Shown here one piece after another: positions 35,314-46,237 of a stretch of DNA of 64,000 nucleotides (position 1 is its first letter; every line of letters begins with the position of its first letter). The stretch is from Paramyrothecium sp. XJ0827. Lineage: Eukaryota > Ascomycota > Sordariomycetes > Hypocreales > Stachybotryaceae. The stretch is taken from assembly GCA_020881915.1 (NCBI GenBank), contig JAJFPB010000006.1, forward strand, positions 2,976,001-3,040,000, given 5' to 3'. The notes under the pieces were generated by a model. It had not been told where the DNA came from and searched no databases. It saw only the letters and a list, made by a program, of their open reading frames with translations. A program made the translations under genes and the position numbers.

Positions 35314-38300
35314 TTATACAGCTTCTTTGGGCGTCTCATTGTCGTCCCGAGCAGCGGGCGAAGCCAAATCATCGTCCTCCTCGGGCTGCTCGTCATCGTA
35401 TTCGCCAACTGGCTCCATCGGTACTATGCCGTTCATGCGCTCCCAGACCTCGCGTCTGACCTTGTCGTCTCTGGCTTTTCTGGCGCGCTCCACCTCCTCG
35501 AAGCCGCCGGACTTCTTCAGCTTTCCATCGGACACGAAACTAACAAGCTCACGATGCATCGGGTTGCCCTGGCGGCTTTCCAACTCTTTCTGTCGCAGCT
35601 TCTCTGCCCTTTCTATCGCCTCAAGCCGGTTTTCGTGGTTTGGTTGTAAGGCTCTTACTTCGCCGAGGACACCCTCCTTGGCGGCATTCTGGTCAAGACT
35701 ATTGCCAAGGCTGTTCAGGCCCTTGGAGAACTGCCGTGCAGTGCCTGCACTTGCACTGGTCCCGTTGTCTTTCATCTGCTCCTTAGTCGCCTGTTCAACC
35801 AAAGTGAAAGTCTCGGATGCCTTCTCCAAGTCGTCTCTCAAATCCACCAACAGGTCCTCCATAAGGCGTAACTCGTCGCGACCCTGGCAAACATCTTCAA
35901 GCTCCTTCTCCCAAATCTTAGTCCAGATGGGCTTCTCCTGCACCATGTACTCTTCCATCTTCTTCAGCTCCTTGGTGAGGTTCGTAATGTCCTTGGCAAC
36001 CACCTCGAGCTGGCGTGGCAGAGGCCGCACACCACGGTGCACAACGTCCTTCCGCAGATCCTCAACCAAGTCCTGAAGATCGTCTACCTTCCCAACCAGT
36101 CTATCTGAGTCGGAGTTGAGCTGTTTCCGTCCGTTCTTGACATGTGCATAGCCAGCGTCTCCTTCTATTTCTGGAACAATGGCTTTGATCGCAAGTGCTT
36201 TGACGTTGGCAGCCTTGGTTCGAATCGAGGACATGGAAGTTTGAACCTCGGTCTGGAAATTCGCGTATGTTTGGCGAAGAACGGCGAGATCTCGACGCAG
36301 ACTTTGCACCTCTCCAAGCTGACCCGGACTGAGTTTTCGACCGGGGCTGATAGGCAGTCTCGGTCCGTCGCCTGTCTGCGTAGTGACGGTTGGCGCCGAG
36401 GCTAGACGAGCCACTTCTTGTGCCGTTTCTTGTTGTTTGTCAGACACCCGTTGGAGCGTCGCGCTCTGGTCATCAACGTTTTGCTTCATCTCTTGAACGA
36501 TCTTGGTTAATGCGGACATGCCGTCATCAATATGGCGTTTCACTTCGTCCAAAGGCTCAACATTAAGGGCTAGCACAGTCCTATCCTTGATATCGGACAG
36601 ATCTTCCAATTCATGCCGCACGCCCGAAACCGGATCTTGAATGTAGATTTCCGGCAAATCCGTACCATTTTGTTGTGTGTTCCAGGAGAACTTTTCGATA
36701 AAAGCCAGCTGCAAGCGTCCAATGGAGAGTTCTTCGCGGCCTTCTGGTAGAACAATCTTCTTGACTTTTGACTTGTACTGGAGAAACAAAGTAAGGTCCT
36801 TTGTAGGTGTCGGAGGCGGTGATACTTGGAAGTAGGAATCGTTCGGTTTCTGTTCAGGCGGAGGCAGAGGGACGCGGGTCTCTTCAACCTTCGGTTCCGC
36901 CTCTGTAGGCTGTTCCTCCTTCTCCTCGTCTTTCGGCTTGGATGGGGCTTCGATCGGAGTTTGATTGGTAGGAGTGATGTCGCCGCCCAGATAAACCATT
37001 GGATCTTGCGGTGGACCGGTGAGCGTGGCGCTTGGCGCATACTTGTCATCGGGACTCTGCACATCGGGGCTTTGTGTAATTGATTGTTGAGCCTCTGAGG
37101 ACTCCTCCGCAACCTTACTTGGTACTCTGGCTGGCGAGGAATCAAAAGCTCCATTTCTAGACTGAGTCGAGGTCCGATTCTGTCGAACCGACTCACGAAC
37201 TTGTACGGCGCGCAATGACTCCCGAGCCTCTTTCCTTCCTCGGTTGGGAATTGGCGTGGTTTGGGGTGGCAGGATTGGCACCCCCGTCCCCGCTCCCAGA
37301 TGTTTAGATATTTGATATTGTGAGTATCTCCTCGAGGCGCGTCGTTCTAAATCACCACCCTTTTGCAATGCAGCCAAGGCGCTTGACTGGTTGTCTGGAG
37401 GCGGTGGCGGAGGAGGAGGAAATGCGTCGGGATTTATGTCGTTAATGTTCGTGACTGGTGGAATGGCAGGCATCGTAGAATCGTTCTGTGGATAGGGTGG
37501 CATGACGGGAATATTCTGCATGGTTGTACTTGAAAGCGAGGATTGTCCAGAGAGAACTGACGACCGCGACTGATCCCGCTGGGTATTGAACCGTCGTGTT
37601 GGCGACGATGTAATGTTGGATGGTGGCATGGAGTCCACGCGCTGTTGTTCACCTTGATAGCCATTTTCTATGCCCTCGTCCAGCAGATTGGTGAGGCCGC
37701 TGTTCCCGCTGCCAATCGTACTTATACTTGTTGTCCTCTCAGGCGGGCCGGTACCATCTCGATCTCTGCTTTGCTTTTGCCGCAGCTTCTGTTGTTTGCG
37801 CTTCAGTCCCTGCAGCAAGTTGATGATAATGTCTCGTATTCTTGGCAGGTATTTCTCCAGGCTTTCGGAACTCGCCTCCTGGCTCAAAGTCGCTTCCAAA
37901 ATGTGCCGCAGAAGATCCGGGACATTTCCCAGATCTGAAGTGTCAACATTTATAGCAGAGAAAGCTCGGCATGCCATATTGAATTCGTAGCCCAAGCGAA
38001 CATATACATCGGAGACTTGCGTGTCGGTAGCTTGGCCTCGGGACCACTGTGTCAACGTTTCGAGCAGCTGTTTCGTAGCGACGAGTAGATGGGTAACACT
38101 CTTCTCGATTTGCGACAACGGCATGTTAGATCCTCCACTCGAGCCCTACAAGGGAGGTTAGACGCATTGTTCAGACAACCGATAGCGCGCCCGTCGTCCT
38201 CCACAGAAACCCATGGGATGTCGCAGAACAGACTGGTTGTTTGGCATGGAACCTACCTCGCGATTTCCTCGTCGTATATGGCCAGACTGTCCAGAGCGAG

Positions 38301-38436
38301 ACGATGTTGACGGCCGCGGCTGAGAGGAGCCATTGGGCGATATGGCTCGCGCAGGAATACTGGGGGGCGGACCCGGCTCAGCACCTGGCGAACGGCGCTG
38401 CGCATAGGAGCGCGGCGCAGGTCCGGAGGACTGCAT
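35314..38436 (-). CDS. BUD6: Actin-interacting polarity protein BUD6/AIP3
   Basis: Exons 38436-38257 and 38145-35314, joined across a 111-nt GTAGGT...TGTAG intron in phase 0, give about 1,003 residues. Exon 1 encodes a Pro/Ser-rich head ending IRRGNRE; exon 2 continues GSSGGSNMPLSQIEKSVTHLL, the conserved N-terminal helix domain of the family. A long Ser/Pro/Gln-rich middle includes a poly-Pro run (PPPPPPPP, about residues 305-312), a possible profilin or SH3 site. The C-terminal ~480 residues are the AIP3 coiled-coil core. BUD6 binds actin monomers and formins at the growing tip and septum and is part of the polarisome. The complete length and order of regions match filamentous-fungal homologues. 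Without exon 1 the open frame would start at MPLSQIEK, inside the conserved block, so exon 1 is well supported. Confidence 0.93.
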
Positions 38437-40011
38437 CCTGGAGATATTTGTTCGAGTCTGTATACGCGTGCAGTCGTCGGGATGTCTAGAGAAGGCAGGT
38501 GATGGTCCGTCGTCGGCGGGTTATGGAAAGTGAGGACAGAAAAGGAGCGGAGAAGCGGTGATTACGAATTAATACTGGGAAGACGAATGTACAAGGGAGT
38601 GAGGTTTCATCGTCCAAAGGAGCGACACAGCAAAGTCGGGGCGTAGCAATGCGGTGCGTTTGGACAAGCCGACAAACAGTGGTGGTCCAGACAGGTCAAA
38701 GAAAGACAGGAGAATGATGATGGGTAAAATCGGGTTCCGCGCCAGGCGGATGCTGCTTGCGTTGGATGTGGGTGGTGTGTACCTGGTGGCTGGGGTGAGG
38801 AGCTTTCAGGGGTGCTGAGGGGGCTAAAATGGTACCTAACGAGCAGCCAAACAGCGGGTTCAAGAGCCTGTGCCTGCGAACAGCGAATTTTTTGGGGGCG
38901 TGGCCAACCCCTGCATCATGCACGTGCCAATGGTCCGCCCGCCCTATCGCAGCTTGGCGTTTCCAGAACGGGACAAGGCCTGAGAACTCTGAAACGTGGT
39001 TTCAAAGATCAACGGCATCACAGAGGATGAGGCATGACGTGTAAAGGGCCACGGACGGTGGTGAATCATGGCTGCTCAATCTGAACCAGTGTTCCAGAGA
39101 AGAGGCTCACACCTTTAAGACGATACGATGACAGACGAGGCAGAGAGGCCACAGCCCTGGCGCCGTAGCTTGGAGGTTAGCCTGGACGAGAATAGGGGCT
39201 CCCTGCAAGCTTCCGCTCTAGGCGCAAGCCACCATCGACTTGCTTTGCTTGTTGACGATTAATTGGTGCACATTTCGAGCTGGAGAAAGTGCCCGACCAA
39301 TACACTCGCACAGTGTTCTTTCAACAACTTGAGCTCAACCGCTTACGGACTGAAGCGTCAGCTGCTTGTGGACACGAGCGACTGGACCTGCAGCCTTCTT
39401 ACCGAATGTTCCAAGAACAAACAAATCACTACCTACTAGATGATGCATTCCCAGAACTTTGAGGAACCGAATCGTACTTTACAACTCGTAAACGCCATGC
39501 CTGACCTATTTAAAAGCTTAACACACCAGCCAGTCAACACATTAGCGCCCCTTCCAGCTACGCTGTTTCCGGGCATAGCACATGTACCACCTTGGACAGA
39601 CACTACATGAGGTAGTTCTACTATGGCGCCCTCCAGAGCCGACCTGGCCCATGAGAAATAGGAACTTAATTTTACGTTTAACAAAAAGCTTCACTTCCTT
39701 AACTTTGCTGATTGGTTTCCATTCATCCTTATCGAATCGGCCTGTGTCAAGCGTAAGCCCCGCCTAGGAATGAGCGAATGCGAGCTCGGCGTCTTAACGT
39801 TCCCATATCATGTGTTCGGTTACCACTGCATGGTTTCGGGAGCAAGTTTTCAGAGGGCTTTGTGAACGTTTGGGCCAAATGTCTATAAGTGAAGCATGGT
39901 GCCGGGGCTTTTGGCTGCGTACGCTTGGTAGTCTCCTTTCAGTCATCAAGTTCCCATATTCGAGTGAGATCCAACCTTGACACATTTGACTTGGCTTAGA
40001 AACTCTTCAAG
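38437..40011. other. Divergent intergenic region (BUD6 / flavin monooxygenase)
   Basis: This 1.6-kb stretch holds the BUD6 promoter on the left and the monooxygenase promoter on the right. ORFs are all under 85 codons. The part from about 39,200 onward is more AT-rich than the BUD6 side. Confidence 0.55.
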
Positions 40012-41306
40012 ATGACGGACAATCCCAAGATCGCCATTATTGGTGCCGGTCCTGCTGGTAAGAAATGTAGATTGTACAATATCGTGGTCTGATGGCTCAA
40101 CAAACGATAGGTTGCATGCTCGCCAGACTCCTCCATCGGGGTGGTATTGAGACGACAGTCTTCGAGGGAGAGACCTCGCCCGATTTTCGCACCCAGGGTG
40201 GTACTTTGGACTTGCACACTGACACTGGAATTGCAGCCTTGAAGGAGGCTGGCCTCTTTGATGAGTTTCAGAAAGATGCTCGTTATGATGGAGAGTACAT
40301 GGCAATAGTGGACAAAGATCTAAAGTATCATTTCGTCAAACTGCCACAGCAATTCAAAGGTTCAATGGGCGAACGGCCAGAGATTGATCGTTCTAGTCTA
40401 CGAAGAATCCTGACAAAATCACTCCCTGATGATACAGTCAGATGGGGTCATCGTTTGCAAAAGGTTGAGGATGGCAACCTAGTGTTTGAGCACACGACGA
40501 TCAGCGGATTCGATCTCATCGTTGGTGCCGACGGTGCCTGGAGCAAGGTTCGCAATGCCGTTGCCCCCGACCTGCAGTTGGTTTACACTGGTATCACCAT
40601 GCACGAATTTGGCATTCCAGATGCAGAAAGGACGGCGCCAGAGACATACAAGCTGGTCAACCGTGGCAGCATCTTCGCCAGCTCCGAGGGTCATCGGCTT
40701 TCCATCCAGCAGATGGGCGACGGCGGCCTCAATATATATGCCAGCTATGTACGAGAAGATCCGGAATGGATGAGCAAGTGCGGCTATGACCCGCGAGACT
40801 TGGAGGAGGCGAGGACGGCCATGCTGGAAGAGCACAGCGACTGGCATCCGGAACTGCGCAATGTCTTTCGCCTTGCTCGTGGGAAAACAACGCCCCGTTC
40901 CCTATGGATTCTTCCCCCAGGCTCTACTTGGCAGCACAAGCCTGGATACACATTGATAGGTGACGCAGCGCATGTCATGACGCCACATGCTGGCGAAGGT
41001 GTAAATCAATCACTCGCAGACTCTCTTTCTCTGGCACGCGCCATCATCGATGCTGTGAAGAACGGCAAAGACATGGACAAAGAGATAGCGAAGTTCGAAA
41101 AGGCTATGTTTGCGCGAGCAACCAAGATTCAGCAACTCTCATACGACGTCACCCAGTACTGGTATTTCACGCCCGGTGCGCCAAAGTCGGTAATGGCCAA
41201 GGCCATCAGCCGGCACGTGAACGAGAAGTTGCCATGGCTTCTGCAACCGTTGGGAACGGCGGGGGTATACTCTTACTATTTTCTCAAGAATCTAATTACT
41301 GGATAA
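40012..41306 (+). CDS. TetX-like FAD-dependent monooxygenase
   Basis: Two exons, 40012-40057 and 40111-41306, with a 53-nt GTAAGA...GATAG intron, give 413 residues. The Rossmann FAD motif GAGPAG is at residues 11-16 and is split by the intron. Then come the DG motif (VGADGAWSKVR) and the GD motif (LIGDAAHVMTPHAGEGVNQSLADS), the three marks of class A flavoprotein monooxygenases. The block TQGGTLDLHTDTG plus ERPEIDRSSLRRIL places it nearest the TetX-like branch rather than classical salicylate hydroxylases. Such enzymes hydroxylate aromatic or polyketide-like compounds with NADPH and oxygen. The substrate is unknown. It is the first of three same-strand genes with short gaps. Third-position GC is lower than in ELP1 or SerRS. 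Antibiotic inactivation is not implied by the sequence alone. Confidence 0.9.
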
Positions 41307-41414
41307 GTTTTGCATAATAAAAACGTCTTTGTATTAAGCAAAGATTCCTCGAGATTGGTACTAGTAGTTGTGGCAAGCACAAGTTGAACGCGCGTAACGA
41401 GGTTGCCTTCCACG

Positions 41415-41422
41415 TATAAATA
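41415..41422 (+). promoter_or_regulatory. TATA box candidate for the UCH gene
   Basis: TATAAATA lies about 150 bases upstream of the deubiquitinase start codon and about 110 bases past the stop of the monooxygenase. Its position fits a core promoter with a leader of roughly 100 bases, so the UCH gene is likely transcribed from its own promoter. Confidence 0.5.
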
Positions 41423-41573
41423 GCTTCACATACTTTACCCCGCACACATTCCACTATCATCACTTCTGAGGCCGCCAACAATAGCGGATAAGTGATACGG
41501 GTCCCAAGATCGGCCATATTCACACCCACTACTACGATAAAAGAAACGGCTTTCGAGAAGCCGTCGAGATTAG

Positions 41574-42329
41574 ATGCCTACTGAAGGAGTCTACTTCCGC
41601 CCGTCTGGGCAAAAGACGTTCATCCCATTGGAGAACAACCCTGAAGTTTTCACCACACTTGGTCACGACCTAGGCATCTCCCGCGAGTTGGGATTCTATG
41701 ATGTCTATAGCATCGATGAACCGGATCTTCTTGCTCACATCCCTCGTCCCGTGATCGCTCTTATCTTCATTACGCCGGAAAAGATGTACTACAAAGTCCG
41801 AGGGGCAGAAGGCACTCGCAGCGCCGATCAAGGCTTGACATACGATGGGTCTGGGGATGAGCAACCTGTCATGTGGTTTCACCAGACTATTGGCCATGCT
41901 TGCGGCCTATATGCGCTGGTGCACTCCGTGGCTGGCGCAGAGGGGCGGAGTTTTGTCAAAGAGGGCTCATTGCTGGACAACTTGTTCAAGGAGGCCGCGC
42001 CGCTGAAGCCTGGCCCCAGGGCCGACGTTCTCTACAACAGCGAAGAACTGGAGAAGGCCCACATGCGTGTAGCTCGAACAGGCGACTCGGCTCCTCCGCC
42101 GGCCTCGGATTGGAACGGGTTTCATTTCATTTCGTTTGTGAGGGGAAAAGACGACCATCTCTGGGAGCTGGAAGGGGGCTCGGACGGCCCTGTCGATCGG
42201 GGAATCCTACCGCTGGAGGCTGACATGTTGAGCGAGACGGCTCTGGAGCAGGGACTGAGGAGGTTCATCAAGTTTGCTGGTGATGATCCGAACTTCAGCA
42301 TTGTCGCTTTGGCCAAGAAACCCGAGTAG
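41574..42329 (+). CDS. Ubiquitin C-terminal hydrolase (UCH, UCHL3/YUH1-like)
   Basis: This single-exon gene encodes 251 residues, the usual size for the UCHL1/L3 group of cysteine proteases that trim small adducts from ubiquitin. The N-terminus has the family block FIPLENNPEVFTTLGHDLG and FYDVYSIDEPDLL. The catalytic region reads QTIGHACGLYALVHSV with oxyanion Gln104 and nucleophile Cys110. The general base is His184 in FHFISFV. The third catalytic position, normally Asp in an 'ELDG' motif, is Glu200 here (HLWELEGG). A crossover loop of normal length lies between Cys and His. Glu may still work as the third residue, but turnover could be altered. The gene sits 267 bases after the monooxygenase and is followed by a transporter on the same strand; this context is unusual for a housekeeping UCH. 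Confidence 0.9.
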   Translation: MPTEGVYFRPSGQKTFIPLENNPEVFTTLGHDLGISRELGFYDVYSIDEPDLLAHIPRPVIALIFITPEKMYYKVRGAEGTRSADQGLTYDGSGDEQPVMWFHQTIGHACGLYALVHSVAGAEGRSFVKEGSLLDNLFKEAAPLKPGPRADVLYNSEELEKAHMRVARTGDSAPPPASDWNGFHFISFVRGKDDHLWELEGGSDGPVDRGILPLEADMLSETALEQGLRRFIKFAGDDPNFSIVALAKKPE

Positions 42330-42743
42330 GCTTTGCGATCAAGCTTCATGGACGGGACGATGTCGGCAGCATAGACGTTATTCATTAACAAGGTTTGCAA
42401 CGACTTTACGACAAGCCAGCTTGCTCTCTCCAAGTATGGGTTCGCGAAAGTGAATGCTAGATGTGTCTTTTCAATTTTGGCAGTTCCTAATGTTCTAAGA
42501 CTTCGTTTACTTGAGTTAGCTTCCCCCACAATCGTATCCGCTGTTACCCCTGCAGCTCAGGTGGATCTCCTACTGGGCGCAGCTTAGTCACCTGCCAGGG
42601 TCCATGTGAACATCCGACTTAGCCATGTCACTCTTTCCTCCTTGTTCATCAACATCCATATACATCCTTTGCAGCAAAATCCGGCTTCGTGCCTCGCGCT
42701 ATGCTTGAGATTGGCCGCGGAATCTGCTTTGGTGTGCCACGTA
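42330..42743. other. Short intergenic region, UCH to transporter
   Basis: This 414-base spacer must hold the UCH 3' end and the transporter promoter. No conserved element is evident. In-frame codons upstream of the ATG at 42744 are open but do not look coding. Confidence 0.55.
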
Positions 42744-44416
42744 ATGGATAGCTCGCAGGCACCACTCATCTCTAGCAGAGCTCAAGAAGAGGAGTTTCGT
42801 GATGTCGACGATGGAGCCGAGGTAGCCGCCAACACGACCAAACCTTCGCCAACGGGGCCGAGCTTCTTTGTAGTGTTGTTGACCTTTGCTGCCGGGATAA
42901 GCGGTCTCCTGTTTGGCTGTGGGTCTCATGGTTCTTGAAAGCACGGTGGATACTAACTTGGGATAGACGACACTGGCGTGATCTCGGCGACTCTGGTGTC
43001 GATAGGAACCTCATTATCGAACCGCGAATTGACCTCACTGGACAAGTCCATCATCACCTCTTCTACGGCTTTGTTTGCTTTATTGATTTCTCCGTTCTCT
43101 TCGGTCCTTGCAGATCGGTTCGGACGGAAGCCAGTTGTTTTATTCGCTGATGCCCTCTTCATTGTGGGTGCTCTTATTCAAGCAATCAGCTCCACAGTAG
43201 CCGGCATGGTATTGGGAAGGTGCATCATTGGAGCAGCCGTAGGTGCCGCCAGCTTTGTCGTGCCTTTGTACATTGCGGAGGTCGCACCAGCCTCGCACCG
43301 CGGTCGTCTAGTGACGACAAATGTGCTCTTCATTACGATGGGCCAGATGATTGCTTACATCATCGGCTGGGTCTTCTCTTCATTCGGTTCCAAGGCAACT
43401 GGGTGGAGGTGGATGGTTGGGCTGGGAGCTCTTCCAGCCGCTCTTCAGGCTGCCGTGGTCATTTTCATGCCGGAAACTCCTCGCTGGCTAGTAAAGGCTG
43501 GTCGTTCTGCGGATGCCAAACTGGTCGTGATACGAGTTAACGGTGGAGGCGCATCTACACATGAAGCCGATGCGGTCATCAAGGATATTGAGATCGAAGC
43601 TCGTGAGGAGCGCGAAGCCAGACAATTTCGGGGCCAAAGCACTGGACCGTGGAAGTGGCTGGGCGCTTGGCAGGCACTCTTCAGCGAAGGCAAAAGCAGG
43701 CGTGCTTTGGCGATTGCATGTCTCCTGCAGGGTTTGCAACAGCTTTGCGGTTTCGTGAGTATATCGCAACTCCTATTGCCCAGGAATTCAGCTGACTTGT
43801 GAAGAACTCGTTGATGTACTTTTCTGCCACAATATTCACTCTTGTGGGGTTCAAAAATCCAACTTTGACATCGCTAACGGTTGCCGTGACTAATTTCATA
43901 TTCACACTCGCGGCTCTCGTTTTGATTGACCGGATTGGTCGCAGGCGAATCCTACTCTACTCGCTTCCTTTCATGGTAGTGGGCCTCCTGCTTGCTGCCT
44001 TTGGTTTCTCCTTCATCTCGTTGGATGGCTCTCCAGAGACACACGCTATCTCTGGGAGGGGAATCAACAGCGAGGGCGCAGCCGCCATCATCCTTGTCAG
44101 CATCATGCTGTATGTTGCTGCATATGCCTTGGGCCTCGGTAACGTTCCGTGGATGCAGAGTGAGCTGTTTCCCTTGGCGCTGCGGTCGTTGGGAAGTGGT
44201 CTTGCGACGGCGACCAATTGGGGAGCCAATTTTGTCATCGGTTTGACATTCCTGCCACTGATGGATGCACTCAGTCCGTCTTGGACATTTGTGCTGTATG
44301 GAGGTATATGCACAGTTGGGTTGGGGTTGATCTGGAGAATATATCCTGAGACGAGTGGTTTGAGCCTAGAGGAAGCTACTGCATTGTTGGAAAATGGTTG
44401 GGGAGTTGTCCGATAG
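42744..44416 (+). CDS. MFS sugar transporter, myo-inositol (ITR) type
   Basis: Three exons, 42744-42918, 42967-43754 and 43805-44416, with introns of 48 nt (GTGGGT...GATAG) and 50 nt (GTGAGT...GAAG), give 524 residues. Twelve membrane spans are expected. Sugar-porter marks are clear: GLLFGYDTGVISATL in span 1, DRFGRKPVV between spans 2 and 3, GRCIIGAAVGAASFVVPLYIAE, PETPRWLV, GLQQLCGFNSLMYFSATIF in span 7, DRIGRRR and YPETSGLSLEEA at the end. The DTGVISATLVSIG block and the span 7 sequence are closest to inositol transporters (ITR1/2, proton symport at the plasma membrane). Both introns lie inside membrane spans and restore the motifs exactly. The acceptor of intron 2 is GAAG rather than the common CAG/TAG. 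The substrate is inferred from the family. Confidence 0.92.
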
Positions 44417-46237
44417 ATATACATATCAAAGAGTGTGATGAAATCTTCTATGATTGGACTACAACCCTCAATGGGTTATCGTACTCTTAGCTTTAGTTCC
44501 TTGGTTCACAACAGCAGACGCTGGTGTAAAGTGATTGAATTTGAGTATGCCGAACTGCAGGAAGTGATGCAATCACCAGCGCCTGTGGTGCCAAGAGTCC
44601 TTTCCACTTTTGCGTCGTTCTCGGAAATTCCAAGCCCATGTGCAATAGCGAAGAAAGCAATCTAAGTATGCTTGGCTTTGTGGCGCATATGTGCAAGCCG
44701 CATGGTCAACACGAGTTCAGCACGGTGGTCTAGAATGTCGCTACATGGGCTATCTGCCTACGACTGCAACACCGTCTAGTGGAAGAATACCGAAGAGGTG
44801 GGACTCTGAACCAAATTGATCTGTGACAGCACTTTACTTGATGCTGACAGGTTGTCTTGCCGCGGTTCTGACCTTCTTGTTCAAGAAATTTCCAATTCTC
44901 GGCCGAGAGCCCGACCATTTGCGACGACAAACTCGGGTCGGGTTTAGTTCTGCAGGGTGATACACCGACGGGCGCACCGACGGCGCACGGTTACATCATA
45001 GCTGCAGCACCGGAAAAAGAAGGAAAAGTGGATTTGCGCATTTCGGGATGTCGGCACACGCATCTTCGGCGGATCCGCCGATGCGGCCAACGTTAAGGCT
45101 GAGAAATCACAGCGAACGCGATCCCGGGCCACATGGGTGCGCTCGCCGAATGAAACCTGCTGGCTGCAAGCCGCGGCTCTGGTTGGAAATCAAAGTGCAC
45201 GCCATTTTGACCCCGTTCGCCCAGCCAGGCAACGGGTAGCGAGCGAGCTCGAAACGGCGCGGCACCCGGCCGGGCCCCAACCGAGGTATCCCCGCCAACA
45301 GTTTGGTGAGAACGGTGACGGTAGCGGCAACAGCCGCGGTGCCTGTAATGCAGCCAGCAAAGTCAACAATAACTGAAACGGGGAAGTAAAGAAAGCAGAA
45401 GAAAAAAAAGGTCAGTGCCGGAAGCTTCCCGTATCTGAGCGCCGGCTGTCGAAAGGGTTCCAGGGATCGAAGATTCCGGATTTTCACCGGGGCCCCAGGG
45501 GTCCAATGCGACGATTGCCGGGGTGGTCGCAAAATTTCTACCAACTGTGTTATTGGATTGGTCGACAGCAGAGCCCGCCACAGCGAGCCCTGGGGGCTGA
45601 CCAAAGCTGCTTGGGTGCGTTATCTCATCATCATCATTATTCCGTGCTGTCTGGCCCCCAACCGCATTTCAAAGACGTATTCCTTGAATCATGCCATTTT
45701 CTTTATATGCGCCCGCGGCTGCCCCCCTCTCAATTGCCTTCAGTCATCCTTAAGAACTACCCCTAACGTTACTCCATACCACGTTGTAAACGGCATTCAA
45801 TTGACAGACCCACAAACATCCGGCGCAACCCACTCACAACTCAACGCCAACTTCGGATGAGGAAAAGCTTGGGTCGTTTCTTAGCTGGTAACAGGGTGAT
45901 TTCGTCATAAAAGCCGACGTCCATTACCGTGACTCTTAGCACCGGACTTAGTAGCAGGCCAGAAGATCATACTTCCGTCGCTTCTCAGTCTAAACAAATC
46001 TGCGCCCTCCCCTCCTTGAATTTTTTCCCAATTTTACTTTATTAGTTTGCGACTCTTTCAAACCTATTTCCCCCATTCTCCTGCTCCTGCAATCCATTGG
46101 GTTGGCCGTACCTTCCATCTCAGTCACCACTTTTGAATTTTGTCTCCTGCGCCCCCGAGATCAGCCAAAAACACAAAGAAACGGAACGGCCCGTCGCTTG
46201 ATACATTCCAAGGAGCTTCGGGGTCTTCACGCCCACC
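44417..46237. other. Intergenic region upstream of the DHA1 transporter
   Basis: This 1.8-kb region has no supportable gene. The ORF at 45,107-45,604 (minus, 165 codons) has one hydrophobic stretch but no family features and overlaps random plus-strand frames. The last 250 bases are C/T-rich, as in strong fungal promoters, and carry poly(T) blocks around 46,020-46,045. Confidence 0.55.
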
